Origin: Pseudomonas sp. ICMP 561
GTDB taxonomy: Bacteria; Pseudomonadota; Gammaproteobacteria; Pseudomonadales; Pseudomonadaceae
Direction: 5' to 3'
Assembly (NCBI RefSeq): GCF_002699985.1
Contig: NZ_LKBT01000056.1
Location: 124,001-188,000 of the forward strand
Length of the DNA: 64,000 nt
Part shown: one piece after another, positions 16,556 to 25,899 of the stretch
Numbering within the stretch: position 1 is the first letter of the stretch
Layout: each line of letters begins with the position of its first letter
Program-made: the position numbers and the translations under genes
The notes under the pieces: model-generated
What the model saw: only the letters and a program-made list of their open reading frames with translations
Told to the model about the DNA's origin: nothing
Databases searched by the model: none

Positions 16556-17677
16556 TCAAACCTGCCGATACGGCAGCGCTCCTTTGGCATCTTCGGCATA
16601 CGCCAGGATGCCAACCCTTTCCTGGTCAAGAAAATCACTGACCGCGTCCTTCAGCCCGGCATGGGTCAAGTAGTGCCATGAACGGGTGATGACCGGCTCG
16701 AAGCCGCGAATCAATTTGTGCTCGCCTTGCGCCCCGGCATCGAAACGCTTCAGGCCATGGGCGATGGCGTAATCCATGCCCTGATAGAAACACGTCTCGA
16801 AATGCAGGCGGTCGAACTCCGCGAGACATCCCCAATAGCGCCCGTAAAAACTGTCCCCCCCCAACAAGCTGAACGCCATGGCCACCGGCCGTGAACCTTG
16901 TCGTGCCAGCACCACCCGGATGGCCTCAGGCATGCGCTCGGCCAACAGACTAAAGAACTCACGCGTCAGATACGGCGATTGCCCACGCACCTCGTAGGTA
17001 TTGGAGTAACAGGCATATACGAAATCCCAGAGCAGCTCGCTTAGCTGATGGCCTTCGAGCCAGTCGAACTCGATGCCCTGCCCCGCTACCTGCTCGCGCT
17101 CCTTGCGCATCTGCTTGCGCTTGCGCGAACTCAAGGCATCGAGGAAGTCCTGAAAATCCCGATAGCCACGGTTTTGCCAATGAAACTGGCAACCATAACG
17201 CTGTAGCCAGCCTGGCTGCTCGTCCAGAAACGCATCGGCCAAGGGGTCGGTGAAATTAACGTGTGCGCTTGAGAGTTCCTGGTCCTGAAGATAACCGGGC
17301 ACAGCATTGAGCAACTCAATGCCGGCCTCAGGCGACGCCGACAAAATCCTTGCGCCACTCACCGGACTGAACGGCACCGCCACCAGCAGTTTGGGGTAAT
17401 ACGCGATGCCCGCGCGACGGCAAGCATCAGCCCAACTGTGATCGAACACGTACTCGCCGTAAGAGTGCCACTTGCGATACGCAGGCATCGCCGCGACCAG
17501 CTCACCATTCTGATAATTGAGCAGGTGTTCAGCCTGCCAGCCCGAGCGTGGCCCGAGGCTACCGCTGTCTTCCAGCGCACTGAGAAACGCATGGCGCACG
17601 AACGGCTGCCCCCCCGGAACCAGTGCGTCCCATTGGGCAGGCACGACGTTATCAAGGGTAGATATCTGGACGGGCAT
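16556..17677 (-). CDS. DUF482/COG3146 GNAT-fold acyltransferase-like protein
   Basis: A 373-residue protein with the signature of the DUF482 family ('peptidogalycan biosynthesis', FemAB-like GNAT fold): FDHSWADACRR, YYPKLLVAVPFSPVSGARIL, SSRKRKQMRKEREQV, GDSFYGRYWGC and LHFETCFYQGMDYAI near the C-terminus. Proteins of this group are suspected to transfer aminoacyl or acyl groups, but no reaction is known for this member. The start at 17677 follows a GGGGAAG box; a longer frame to 17722 lacks one. Single gene, convergent with the ABC exporter. Confidence 0.85.
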   Translation of the reverse strand: MPVQISTLDNVVPAQWDALVPGGQPFVRHAFLSALEDSGSLGPRSGWQAEHLLNYQNGELVAAMPAYRKWHSYGEYVFDHSWADACRRAGIAYYPKLLVAVPFSPVSGARILSASPEAGIELLNAVPGYLQDQELSSAHVNFTDPLADAFLDEQPGWLQRYGCQFHWQNRGYRDFQDFLDALSSRKRKQMRKEREQVAGQGIEFDWLEGHQLSELLWDFVYACYSNTYEVRGQSPYLTREFFSLLAERMPEAIRVVLARQGSRPVAMAFSLLGGDSFYGRYWGCLAEFDRLHFETCFYQGMDYAIAHGLKRFDAGAQGEHKLIRGFEPVITRSWHYLTHAGLKDAVSDFLDQERVGILAYAEDAKGALPYRQV

Positions 17678-17948
17678 GCGGACTTCCCCAACTGAATCGA
17701 GCGACGCAGCAGTATCCCCCATCAGTCGACAATGGTCACCCGTCTCGGCTTCGAAGGCTCTAGCTCAAGGCTTACAGACTTTTAAATGTCACCGAGACGC
17801 CATCGTTGTGCCACCTTTTTGTCATAACCCATCGTGATACTGGCGCCTGTTTTTAGAACCGGGGGTACTAACCCTCAGACGCCCTGCCTGTGGGGCGGTT
17901 TCCCCAGGATGACCTGATGTCGTCCTTATTCACGTTATGGAGATCAAC

Positions 17949-19223
17949 ATGCGTCTTGTTTCTACACGTACTGCTTCGGCCCTGTGTGGTGGCCTGGTAT
18001 TGGCAATGGCTATTCCTGCCAATGCCGCAGTCGACGCTAAATTGCTGGACATGCTGAAGGCTAACGGCTCTATCAACGCAGCCCAGTACGCTGAACTGCA
18101 GACCGAACTGGCCAAAGACCAGGCAGCACAGAAACAAGCACTCGCAGATGTGCAGAACACCAAGACAGCCTCCCAGGCCGAGTTCGAGAAAAAAGTCGCC
18201 TGGGCGACCAAGACTCAGTTCAAGGGTGATGTGCGTGTTCGCCAGGAATTCGTCAACGTCGAAGGGCAGAGCAACAGTCAGGACCAGAGCCGCCAGCGTA
18301 TCCGGGCAAGACTGGGTGCCTATACCGAAATCAACCCGCAAGTGAACACGGGTATTCGCATCGCCACCGGCGGCACCAGCGGTGATGGTCGCTCTACCAA
18401 CGCGGATCTGGATAACAAGTTCGCCAAGAAAAACCTGTGGCTGGACCTGGGCTACATCGACTACGCCCCGACAGCCATCAAGAACCTGCACATCATCGGC
18501 GGCAAGATGAACCAGCCGTGGGTCAGCATGGGCGATATCATCTGGGACAGCGACCTCAACCCTGAAGGCCTGGCAGCGACCTACAGCTTGCCACTGGGCG
18601 GCAAAACCGAGTTGTTCGGCAGCGCGGGTCATTACACCCTCAACAACAATATCGACGGTGAAGGCACGCAATTCCGTCATGACCTACGCATGTATGCCGG
18701 TCAGTTGGGTGCCAGGTTCGCGCCGACAGACAACCTGAAAGTTACCTTGGGCGGTAGCGTCTACGGTTTCGACAACGATGACGATGAGGGCGCAGCCGGT
18801 CTTGCAGTCAACGGTAATACACCGACTGAGTTCCAGTTATACGAAGGTTTCGGTCAGATAGATATCAGCGGCCTGGCTGTACCACTGGGTGTGTATGGTC
18901 AATACGTCGTCAACGACAAAGCCTCTGACGGCAATGACACGGCCTGGCTGGCGGGTGTGAAAACCAAGGTGTTCGGTTTCGGTCTGGACTACAACTACCG
19001 CGATGTACAACGCAATGGCGTGGTCGGCGCGTTCACCGACTCGGACTTCGCCAACGGCTTCACCGGCTCACGCGGTCACAAGTTGAAAGTTGGTTACGAA
19101 ATCGACAAGAACTTCACGATTGGTGCCACTTACCTGTTGGCCGATGCTGACCACATCCCTAACGCCGGGCGCACCGACGCAGATGCAAAAACCCTGCAGC
19201 TGGATCTGGAAGCGAAGTTCTAA
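17949..19223 (+). CDS. Putative outer-membrane porin
   Basis: A 424-residue protein with a signal peptide ending IPANA|A. A predicted coiled-coil periplasmic segment follows (about 25-75, rich in Ala, Gln and Lys: LLDMLKANGSINAAQYAELQ). Then comes a long beta-barrel with Gly/aromatic strands (FKGDVRVRQEF, KLKVGYEIDKNFTIGATYLL) and a C-terminal Phe (LEAKF), the barrel-assembly signal. This is the Pseudomonas 'putative porin' family with the SlyB/trimerisation-like N-terminal helix. The start at 17949 has GGAG six bases upstream. A strong terminator follows. Channel specificity is unknown. Confidence 0.85.
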   Translation: MRLVSTRTASALCGGLVLAMAIPANAAVDAKLLDMLKANGSINAAQYAELQTELAKDQAAQKQALADVQNTKTASQAEFEKKVAWATKTQFKGDVRVRQEFVNVEGQSNSQDQSRQRIRARLGAYTEINPQVNTGIRIATGGTSGDGRSTNADLDNKFAKKNLWLDLGYIDYAPTAIKNLHIIGGKMNQPWVSMGDIIWDSDLNPEGLAATYSLPLGGKTELFGSAGHYTLNNNIDGEGTQFRHDLRMYAGQLGARFAPTDNLKVTLGGSVYGFDNDDDEGAAGLAVNGNTPTEFQLYEGFGQIDISGLAVPLGVYGQYVVNDKASDGNDTAWLAGVKTKVFGFGLDYNYRDVQRNGVVGAFTDSDFANGFTGSRGHKLKVGYEIDKNFTIGATYLLADADHIPNAGRTDADAKTLQLDLEAKF

Positions 19224-19284
19224 AGAGCACCGCGACACGTTTCAGGCTTCAAGCGGCACAGCTCCCGTCGCTTGACGTCGCAAA

Positions 19285-19356
19285 GACCTTACAGCTCGAC
19301 GTTGCCCTGGCGATCCCCATCATCCGTTCGCCAGGGCAAGGTCGGGCTTTTTTTTC
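19285..19356 (+). terminator. Terminator downstream of the porin gene
   Basis: A 12-bp stem (19302-19313 with 19328-19339), extended by pairing of GACCTT at 19285-19290 with AAGGTC at 19338-19343, precedes a run of T at 19348-19355. It lies about 60 bp after the porin stop. Confidence 0.75.
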
Positions 19357-19440
19357 GATACCACTTCGTCGGAGTTCCGAAGGCTGTGGCGGCTTTTCAT
19401 CTGACGCCCCAACATCGTCGCCTCTGGAAGCCCGCCGCCC

Positions 19441-20562
19441 TCAACGCTTGCGCAGAATCACGCTGCCAATCGAATAACCTGCGCCAAACGAACTCAGCAC
19501 GCCCAGCGCGCCGCTTGGCAGGTCATCCTGATAGGTGTGAAACGCGATCACGGACCCCGCCGAACTGGTGTTCGCATACGTGTCGAGAATCACCGGTGCT
19601 TCTTCGACCGAGGCGTCGCGGCCCAAGAGCTTTTTGACGATCAAATGGTTCATGCTGAGGTTGGCCTGATGCAGCCAAAAGCGCTGCACATCGCTGACGT
19701 TCAGGCTATTTTCATGCAGGTGCGTACCCACGAGTTCGGCGACCATCGGACAAACTTCGCGAAACACCTTGCGGCCTTCCTGGACGAACAATTTGTCGGG
19801 CGCGCCTTCGCCCTCTTCTGCTGTGCGGTTGAGAAAACCGAAGTTGTTACGGATGTTGTTGGAAAAGCTGGTCAGCAACTTGGTGCCGAGAATATCGAAC
19901 TGATGCGCCGACGTGGCCAGATCGGCACGCTCAACCAGCACAGCCGTGGCGGCATCACCGAAGATGAAGTGGCTGTCGCGGTCACGGAAATTCAGGTGTG
20001 CAGTGCAGATTTCCGGGCTGACGACCAATACTGCGCGGGCCTGGCCCAATTGCACGCTGTTGCTTGCTGCCTGAATTCCGAAGGTTGCCGATGAACAGGC
20101 GACGTTCATGTCAAAGCCGAAACCCTGAACACCCAATGCTGCCTGAATTTCGATGGAAATCGCCGGGTAGGCGCGTTGCAGGTTCGAGCAGGCGACGATG
20201 ACGCCATCGACATCGGCAGCGGTCTTGCCTGCACGTTGCAAGGCTTGCTCAGCAGCAGCGACACCCATCTGGCAGAGGATCGACCATTCATCATTGGAGC
20301 GCTCGGGCAAGCGCGGCTTCATGCGGTGCGGATCAAGAATACCGTCCCTGTCCATGACAAAACGGCTTTTGATGCCCGAGGCTTTTTCGATAAAGGCGGC
20401 ATTGGATTCAGTCAGCGCCTGGACTTCGCCACGCTCGATGGCGGCAGCGTTCTCGCTGTTGAATTGAGCAACGTAGGTATTGAAAGACTGCACCAGCTCT
20501 TCATTGGAAATGCTGTTGGCCGGGGTGTACAGGCCTGTGCCGCTGATGACGACGTTGTGCAC
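19441..20562 (-). CDS. Beta-ketoacyl-ACP synthase III family protein (FabH2/PA3286-like)
   Basis: A 373-residue thiolase-fold condensing enzyme with the Cys-His-Asn triad: Cys156 in NVACSSATFG, His298 in WLHQANLSMNH and Asn331 in YANTSSAGS. This is longer than housekeeping FabH (about 320) and resembles P. aeruginosa PA3286. That enzyme was reported to condense octanoyl-CoA from beta-oxidation with malonyl-ACP, so here too it may shunt degraded fatty acids into synthesis. Its position on the same side as hrpA and fadD1/2 agrees. The start is GTG at 20562 (VHNVVISGTG) with GAGAGGA upstream; the longer frame has no family support. Confidence 0.88.
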   Translation of the reverse strand: MHNVVISGTGLYTPANSISNEELVQSFNTYVAQFNSENAAAIERGEVQALTESNAAFIEKASGIKSRFVMDRDGILDPHRMKPRLPERSNDEWSILCQMGVAAAEQALQRAGKTAADVDGVIVACSNLQRAYPAISIEIQAALGVQGFGFDMNVACSSATFGIQAASNSVQLGQARAVLVVSPEICTAHLNFRDRDSHFIFGDAATAVLVERADLATSAHQFDILGTKLLTSFSNNIRNNFGFLNRTAEEGEGAPDKLFVQEGRKVFREVCPMVAELVGTHLHENSLNVSDVQRFWLHQANLSMNHLIVKKLLGRDASVEEAPVILDTYANTSSAGSVIAFHTYQDDLPSGALGVLSSFGAGYSIGSVILRKR

Positions 20563-20868
20563 GGTCGTTCCTCTCTTATTGATCAATGCAGGTAACGACC
20601 TGCTCGGGCATCGCGGCGGCCCCACTTTTTTGGGACCGACGTACCAATGCAAAACGGTAAAACACCCTTGGTGCGGACAAGCTTTGGCAACGCTCAGGGG
20701 TTCAAGGGCCGAAGTGTGCCATATCGGCCCCTATATTGGGGAGTTTGAACAGAAGACCTGTAGGTGCTCGTGCGATCAGGTGAGTACGTATATCTGAGCG
20801 GTGCCTGGGCCGAGCCGCATCCGGACGATAAAGGATAACGCGGTGTGTCTTCCAGCCGCGTCTCATGT

Positions 20869-20989
20869 ATCGCGGGCAAGCCTCGCTCCCACACGTTTTG
20901 CGCATGACCCACGCACTGGGTGCTGTATCAAACCTGTGTGAGATTCTATGTTCGCCTGTAAGCCTGTGGGAGCGAGGCTTGCCCGCGAT
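20869..20989. repeat. REP doublet, inverted orientation
   Basis: Arms 20869-20893 and 20965-20989 are perfect 25-bp reverse complements, but face the opposite way to most doublets here (the 'GCGGGCAAGCCTCGCTCC' form comes first). The rest of the gap 20563-21070 carries the ketosynthase promoter region and nothing else I can identify. Confidence 0.85.
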
Positions 20990-21070
20990 GCAGACGACTC
21001 GGTTTGTCAGCCATTACCGTGTCATCGTTCATCGCGAGCAAACTCACTCACAGATATCCGTTTGAACGGC

Positions 21071-24000
21071 CTACCCCTCCACTTGGCTCCATTGCTTGCT
21101 CAAGCGCTTGTCGGACACCGGCATTCTGGTCCCCAGTTGCTGGGCGAACAGCGACACGCGGTATTCCTCCAGCCACCAGCGATAGGCGGTCAGCTCCAGA
21201 TCCCGCTTGCCCTCCTGAGCGTGTTTGCTGGCGCGGGCCTGGTATTGAGCCCAAAGCCCGGCCAGTTCGATGCTCCAGACCCGGTCCTTCTGCACCTGGC
21301 TTGGGAGTTTCTCCAAACGCATTTCGATGGCTTTCAGGTAACGCGGTAACTCTTTGAGCCATTGCGCCGGAGTTTCGCGGACGAAGCCCGGATAGACCAA
21401 CTGCCCCAGCTGCGACTTGATGTCGTTGAGCGCGACCGCCTCGGCCAGATTGATCTTGCCCTTGAAGCGCTTTTGCAGGCCGTGCCAGAGCTTGAGGATA
21501 TCCAGTGTCAGCTTCGCCAGACGTTCGGCGTGTTCTGTCCATGCGCCACGCTTGCGTTCGGCCAATGCCAGCAGCCCGGCACCGTCACGGGGCAAGCTCT
21601 CCTCGCCCTCCAGCACACAGCTGTCGAGGCTGGCCAGCAGAATGTCTTCGACCAGCGCGTCGATGCGCCCCAACTCGCGATACAGCAATGCCAGTTCGGT
21701 CTGGCCCGGCAGTTTACTGCGCAGGAACTTGGCCGGTTCAGCCAATTGCTGCAACAGCAAACGTTGCAGGGCACGGCGATGCTGGTATTCAGCTTCGGCG
21801 GAAGTCGAGAAGCGCCCCTCCTTGACCGTACCTGATTCTTCGACCAGCGCAGGGTAAACCGTCATGGAAAGCCCGGCGATGTTCTGCTGGGTTTTTTCCG
21901 CCACCGGCGCGAAGACTTTCGCCTCCACGGGCTGCTGACCTTTCGCTGACTGCGGAACCGCCAGGGCAGCCTGACTGGCTTCGGCAAAGCGTGCCGTCAA
22001 TTCGTCCAGCTCGCGGCCTTCGCCGAGGAATTTGCCGTTGCCGTCGACAATTTCCAGATTCATTTTCAGATGACTTTCAAGCTGCTGCGCGGCTTCAGCC
22101 CAGGCTTCGTCACTGACTCGCGCACCGGTCATGCGCAGCAATTCGCGGCCCAGCGCCTGGGGCAACGAACCTTCGCCAAACGTAATGCGCTGCAACGCTG
22201 CCTTGATAAAGTCCGGGACCGGCACGAAGTTCTTGCGAATTGCCTTGGGCAGGTTGCGGACCAGCGCGATGCACTTGGTTTCCAGCAAGCCCGGCACCAA
22301 CCATTCCAGCCGCTCGGCGGGCAACGACAGCAACAACGGCGCAGGTACGCGTAAGGTCACGCCATCGCGAGGATGATTGGGTTCGAAGTGATAAGTCAGC
22401 GGCAGGGTCAGATCGCCCAGCTTTAGGGTATCCGGGTAATACGCTGCGGTGACTTCATTGGCCTCGCGGGCCAACACGTCTTCTTCGCGCATGATCAACA
22501 GTTGCGGGTTCTTCTGACTCTCGGTTTTGTACCAGTGATCGAAGGTCGCAGCCTGATGAATCTCGGCGGGAATTCGTGCCTCGTAAAAGCCGTAAAGCGT
22601 GTCTTCGTCGGCGAGAATGTCGCGGCGACGCGCCTTGGCTTCCAGTTCGTCGAGGGTTTCCAGCAATCGGGTATTGGCGCTCAGGCACTTGGCGCGAGAG
22701 TTGATCTCGCCACGCACCAACCCTTCGCGGATGAACAGTTCTCGGGAGACCACCGGATCAATCGGCCCGTAGTGCACCGGACGACGGCCGACCACGATCA
22801 GGCCAAACAAGGTGATCTGTTCGAACGCCACGACCTGGCCGCGCTTCTTTTCCCAATGCGGCTCGAAGTGGTTCTTCTTGATCAAATGCCCGGCCAGCGG
22901 CTCGATCCAGTCTGAATCGATCTTGGCGACCATGCGCGCATACAGTTTGGTGGTTTCCACCAGCTCAGCGGTCATCAACCATTGCGGCCGCTTCTTGCCC
23001 AACCCTGACGACGGGTGAATCCAGAAGCGCCGTTGCCGTGCGCCGAGGTAATCGCCTTCGTCGGCTTTCTGCCCGATTTGGCTGAGCAGACCGGAGAGAA
23101 TCGCTTTGTGGAATTTCGGGTAGTCGGCGGGCTCTTTGTTGACCGTCAGTTGCAGGTCTCGACAGATCAAACCCAACTGCCGGTGGGAGTCACGCCACTC
23201 CCGCAGCCGCAGGTAGTTGAGGAAGTTACGACGGCACCAGTTGCGCAGCGGGCTGGCGGTCAGGGCCTGACGCTGCTCTTCGAAACCACGCCACAGATTG
23301 ACCAGTCCGGCGAAGTCCGAATCGGCGTCCTTCCATTGTGCGTGCGCCTGATCCGCCGCTTGCTGACGCTCCGGCGGACGCTCGCGCACATCCTGCACGG
23401 ACATGGCGCTGGCGACGATCAGGACTTCCTGCAAACTGCCCTGCTTCGCCGCTTCCAGCAACATGCGCCCCATGCGCGGGTCCACCGGCAAGCGTGCCAA
23501 CTGGCGGCCCAGCGGTGTCAGCTGATTTTCGCGGTTAACCGCCGACAGTTCCTGCAAGAGGTTGAAACCGTCGCTGATGGCTTTGCCATCTGGTGGCTCA
23601 ATGAACGGGAAGTCCGTGATCTCGCCCAGGCGCAGATGCAGCATCTGCAGGATCACTGCGGCGAGGTTGGTGCGCAGGATTTCCGGATCGGTAAACTCCG
23701 GCCGCCCGTTGAAGTCTTCTTCGCTGTACAGCCGCACACACAGGCCCGGCTCAACCCGGCCGCAACGGCCTTTACGCTGGTTGGCACTGGCTTGGGAAAC
23801 GGCCTCAATGGGCAAGCGCTGTACCTTGGCGCGATAGCTGTAGCGGCTGATGCGCGCGGTCCCGGTGTCGATCACGTAACGGATGCCCGGAACGGTCAAC
23901 GAAGTTTCAGCAACGTTGGTTGCCAGTACCACACGCCGTCCCGGATGCGACTGGAAAATCCGCTGCTGCTCGGCAGGCGACAGGCGCGCATACAGCGGCA

Positions 24001-24982
24001 GGATTTCCGTATGTTTGAGCTGCGCCTTACGCAGCATTTCTGCAGCGTCACGGATTTCACGCTCGCCGGGCAGGAACACCAGCACATCGCCAGGGCTCTT
24101 GCGTTCACTGCGTTCGAAAGCGGCCAGCTCGTCCAGCGTCGCGAGAATCGCCTGATCAACCGTCAGGTCATCTTCGACGCTGCTGCCCTCTTCGTCCTGC
24201 TGGGAGGTCAGCGGGCGATACCAGGTTTCCACCGGGAACGTCCGACCGGAAACCTCGACGATAGGTGCGTCATTGAAGTGCTCGGAAAACCGCTGCAAGT
24301 CGATGGTCGCCGACGTGATGATGACTTTCAGGTCCGGGCGACGTGGCAGCAGGGTTTTCAGGTAACCCAGCAGGAAGTCAATGTTGAGGCTGCGCTCGTG
24401 GGCTTCGTCGACGATGATCGTGTCGTAGCGCTCAAGAAAGCGGTCGTGCTGGGTTTCCGCCAGCAGGATACCGTCGGTCATCAGCTTGATCAGGGTGCTG
24501 CTGTCGCTCTGATCTTCGAAGCGCACCTGATAACCGACCAGCGCGCCCAATGGCGTTCCCAGCTCTTCTGCCACGCGACTGCCGACGCTGCGCGCTGCGA
24601 TTCGACGTGGCTGGGTGTGACCAATCAGACCGTGTTGCCCGCGACCGATTTCCAGACAGATCTTCGGCAACTGGGTGGTTTTACCCGACCCGGTTTCACC
24701 CGCAATGATCAGCACCTGGTGCTTGAGCAGCGCCTCTTTGATTTCGTCACGCTTGGCAGCGATCGGCAGGCTGTCGTCGTAACGAATCAGCGGCACGCTA
24801 TCACGCCGCGCAGTGACCTGAGCACACGACGCCTGCACCTTCGCCACCCACTGCGCCAGCTTCGCCTCATCAGGCTTCTTGCGCAGCTCATGCAACTGGC
24901 GGCGCAAGCGATGACGATCGCTGATCATCGCGTGGTCGAGGTTCTTCAGGAGTTGGTCAATCGAGGGCGTTTGATCGGTCAT
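21071..24982 (-). CDS. hrpA: ATP-dependent RNA helicase HrpA
   Basis: A 1303-residue DEAH/RHA helicase, the normal length of HrpA (about 1300). Walker A GETGSGKT is at about 95-102, DEAH at about 192-195, then SATIDLQRF, NVAETSLTVPGIRYVID and QRKGRCGR. The C-terminal half is the long HrpA-specific extension. In E. coli HrpA acts in mRNA processing and rescue of stalled ribosomes. The start MTDQTPSIDQ at 24982 is chosen; the frame extends upstream across the toxin-antitoxin promoter but without family similarity. Large antisense frames across it are shadows. It corresponds in order to PA3297 of P. aeruginosa. Confidence 0.95.
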   Translation of the reverse strand: MTDQTPSIDQLLKNLDHAMISDRHRLRRQLHELRKKPDEAKLAQWVAKVQASCAQVTARRDSVPLIRYDDSLPIAAKRDEIKEALLKHQVLIIAGETGSGKTTQLPKICLEIGRGQHGLIGHTQPRRIAARSVGSRVAEELGTPLGALVGYQVRFEDQSDSSTLIKLMTDGILLAETQHDRFLERYDTIIVDEAHERSLNIDFLLGYLKTLLPRRPDLKVIITSATIDLQRFSEHFNDAPIVEVSGRTFPVETWYRPLTSQQDEEGSSVEDDLTVDQAILATLDELAAFERSERKSPGDVLVFLPGEREIRDAAEMLRKAQLKHTEILPLYARLSPAEQQRIFQSHPGRRVVLATNVAETSLTVPGIRYVIDTGTARISRYSYRAKVQRLPIEAVSQASANQRKGRCGRVEPGLCVRLYSEEDFNGRPEFTDPEILRTNLAAVILQMLHLRLGEITDFPFIEPPDGKAISDGFNLLQELSAVNRENQLTPLGRQLARLPVDPRMGRMLLEAAKQGSLQEVLIVASAMSVQDVRERPPERQQAADQAHAQWKDADSDFAGLVNLWRGFEEQRQALTASPLRNWCRRNFLNYLRLREWRDSHRQLGLICRDLQLTVNKEPADYPKFHKAILSGLLSQIGQKADEGDYLGARQRRFWIHPSSGLGKKRPQWLMTAELVETTKLYARMVAKIDSDWIEPLAGHLIKKNHFEPHWEKKRGQVVAFEQITLFGLIVVGRRPVHYGPIDPVVSRELFIREGLVRGEINSRAKCLSANTRLLETLDELEAKARRRDILADEDTLYGFYEARIPAEIHQAATFDHWYKTESQKNPQLLIMREEDVLAREANEVTAAYYPDTLKLGDLTLPLTYHFEPNHPRDGVTLRVPAPLLLSLPAERLEWLVPGLLETKCIALVRNLPKAIRKNFVPVPDFIKAALQRITFGEGSLPQALGRELLRMTGARVSDEAWAEAAQQLESHLKMNLEIVDGNGKFLGEGRELDELTARFAEASQAALAVPQSAKGQQPVEAKVFAPVAEKTQQNIAGLSMTVYPALVEESGTVKEGRFSTSAEAEYQHRRALQRLLLQQLAEPAKFLRSKLPGQTELALLYRELGRIDALVEDILLASLDSCVLEGEESLPRDGAGLLALAERKRGAWTEHAERLAKLTLDILKLWHGLQKRFKGKINLAEAVALNDIKSQLGQLVYPGFVRETPAQWLKELPRYLKAIEMRLEKLPSQVQKDRVWSIELAGLWAQYQARASKHAQEGKRDLELTAYRWWLEEYRVSLFAQQLGTRMPVSDKRLSKQWSQVEG

Positions 24983-25156
24983 CAGGTGCGCAGGGTCTTT
25001 TTGAAAGGTGCAAAGGCGGGGATTGTCGCAGATTGAGGTTACTTGTGACGACCTCCCATATCCGACGCGAAATTCATAATAAGCAATGGCCCACTTGGAT
25101 GGTTGCGAAAGCCCATTAAAAAGACCAAAATATCGCCCAAAATGGAGCACCAAATA

Positions 25157-25402
25157 ATGCAAAGTATCTTGGCCGACATCGCCGTCAGCGTATCCGAATT
25201 GAAGAAAAATCCCTCAGCGGTATTGAGTGGTGCCCATGGATTGCCAGTCGCAGTTCTTAACCATAACAAGGTGATGGGCTATATGGTCCCCGCAGAGGTC
25301 TTCGAGGCCATGATGGAGCGTCTTGACGATCTCGATCTCGCCGACCTTATCAAGTCGCGCCAGCATGAAAAGCCCGTGCCGGTAGACATTGATGACCTTT
25401 AA
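25157..25402 (+). CDS. Phd/YefM-StbD type antitoxin
   Basis: An 81-residue protein starting MQSILADIAVSVSELKKNPSAVLSGAHGLPVAVLNHNKVMGYMVP, the classic Phd/YefM/StbD antitoxin N-terminal DNA-binding fold, with a C-terminal acidic tail (KPVPVDIDDL) that would bind the toxin. GGAG nine bases upstream supports this start; ATGs at 25103 and 25142 are weaker. It overlaps the toxin gene by 11 bases. It should repress its own promoter, located between it and hrpA. Confidence 0.9.
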   Translation: MQSILADIAVSVSELKKNPSAVLSGAHGLPVAVLNHNKVMGYMVPAEVFEAMMERLDDLDLADLIKSRQHEKPVPVDIDDL

Positions 25403-25673
25403 GCTTGAGTTTCTGCCATCAGCATTGAAAGAGTGGGAAAAGCTGGGCCATACAATTCGTGACCAGTTGAAGAAGAAGCTTCAAGAGCGACTCAGCCTGC
25501 CAAGAGTTCCGGGTGATGCTTTGCATGGCATGCCGGACCACTACAAGATCAAACTGCGCAGCGCAGGTTATCGACTGGTGTATCGGGTCGAAGATGACCG
25601 AGTGGTCGTTACTGTGGTCGCGGTTGGTAAGCGGGAGCGTGGCGATGTGTACGCCGCAGCCGGGAACCGATGA
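25392..25673 (+). CDS. RelE/StbE-type mRNA interferase toxin
   Basis: A 93-residue RelE/ParE superfamily toxin: MTFKLEFLPSALKEWEKLGHTIRDQLKKKLQERL..., then DALHGMPDHYKIKLRSAGYRLVYRVEDDRVVVTVVAVGKRER, close to E. coli RelE in layout, including the conserved YRLVY strand and the final GKRER segment. It is expected to cleave mRNA on the ribosome when free. It follows the antitoxin with overlapping reading frames, so translation is coupled. The pair separates hrpA from fadD1. Confidence 0.9.
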   Translation: MTFKLEFLPSALKEWEKLGHTIRDQLKKKLQERLSLPRVPGDALHGMPDHYKIKLRSAGYRLVYRVEDDRVVVTVVAVGKRERGDVYAAAGNR

Positions 25674-25761
25674 GGTTCTTGCGTGAGACTCTACTGGGCC
25701 GCATTCGAACCTAGAACGATAATGCGTTCGCGGAGAAGCACAGCTCCAACAGACGATCACA

Positions 25762-25860
25762 AAACCTGTGGGAGCCGGGCTTGCCCGCGATAAGAACACC
25801 GCATATATCAGGTCTGTCGCGTCCAGCCTTATCGCGGGCAAGCCTCGCTCCCACAGGTTT
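25762..25860. repeat. REP doublet (about 33-bp arms)
   Basis: Arms 25762-25794 and 25828-25860 are near-perfect inverted copies of the 'CTGTGGGAGC..GCTTGCCCGCGATAAG' REP class. The copy of the recurring TGGGCxGCATTC motif lies just before it at 25691-25710. Confidence 0.88.
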
Positions 25861-25899
25861 TTTGATCACCTGTAGGAGCGAAGCCTGGCAGAAGAACTT

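Noticed and set aside
23015..25036. 673-residue frame on the plus strand
   Set aside because: It lies entirely antisense to hrpA, which has full helicase motifs; GC-rich codon bias opens such shadow frames.
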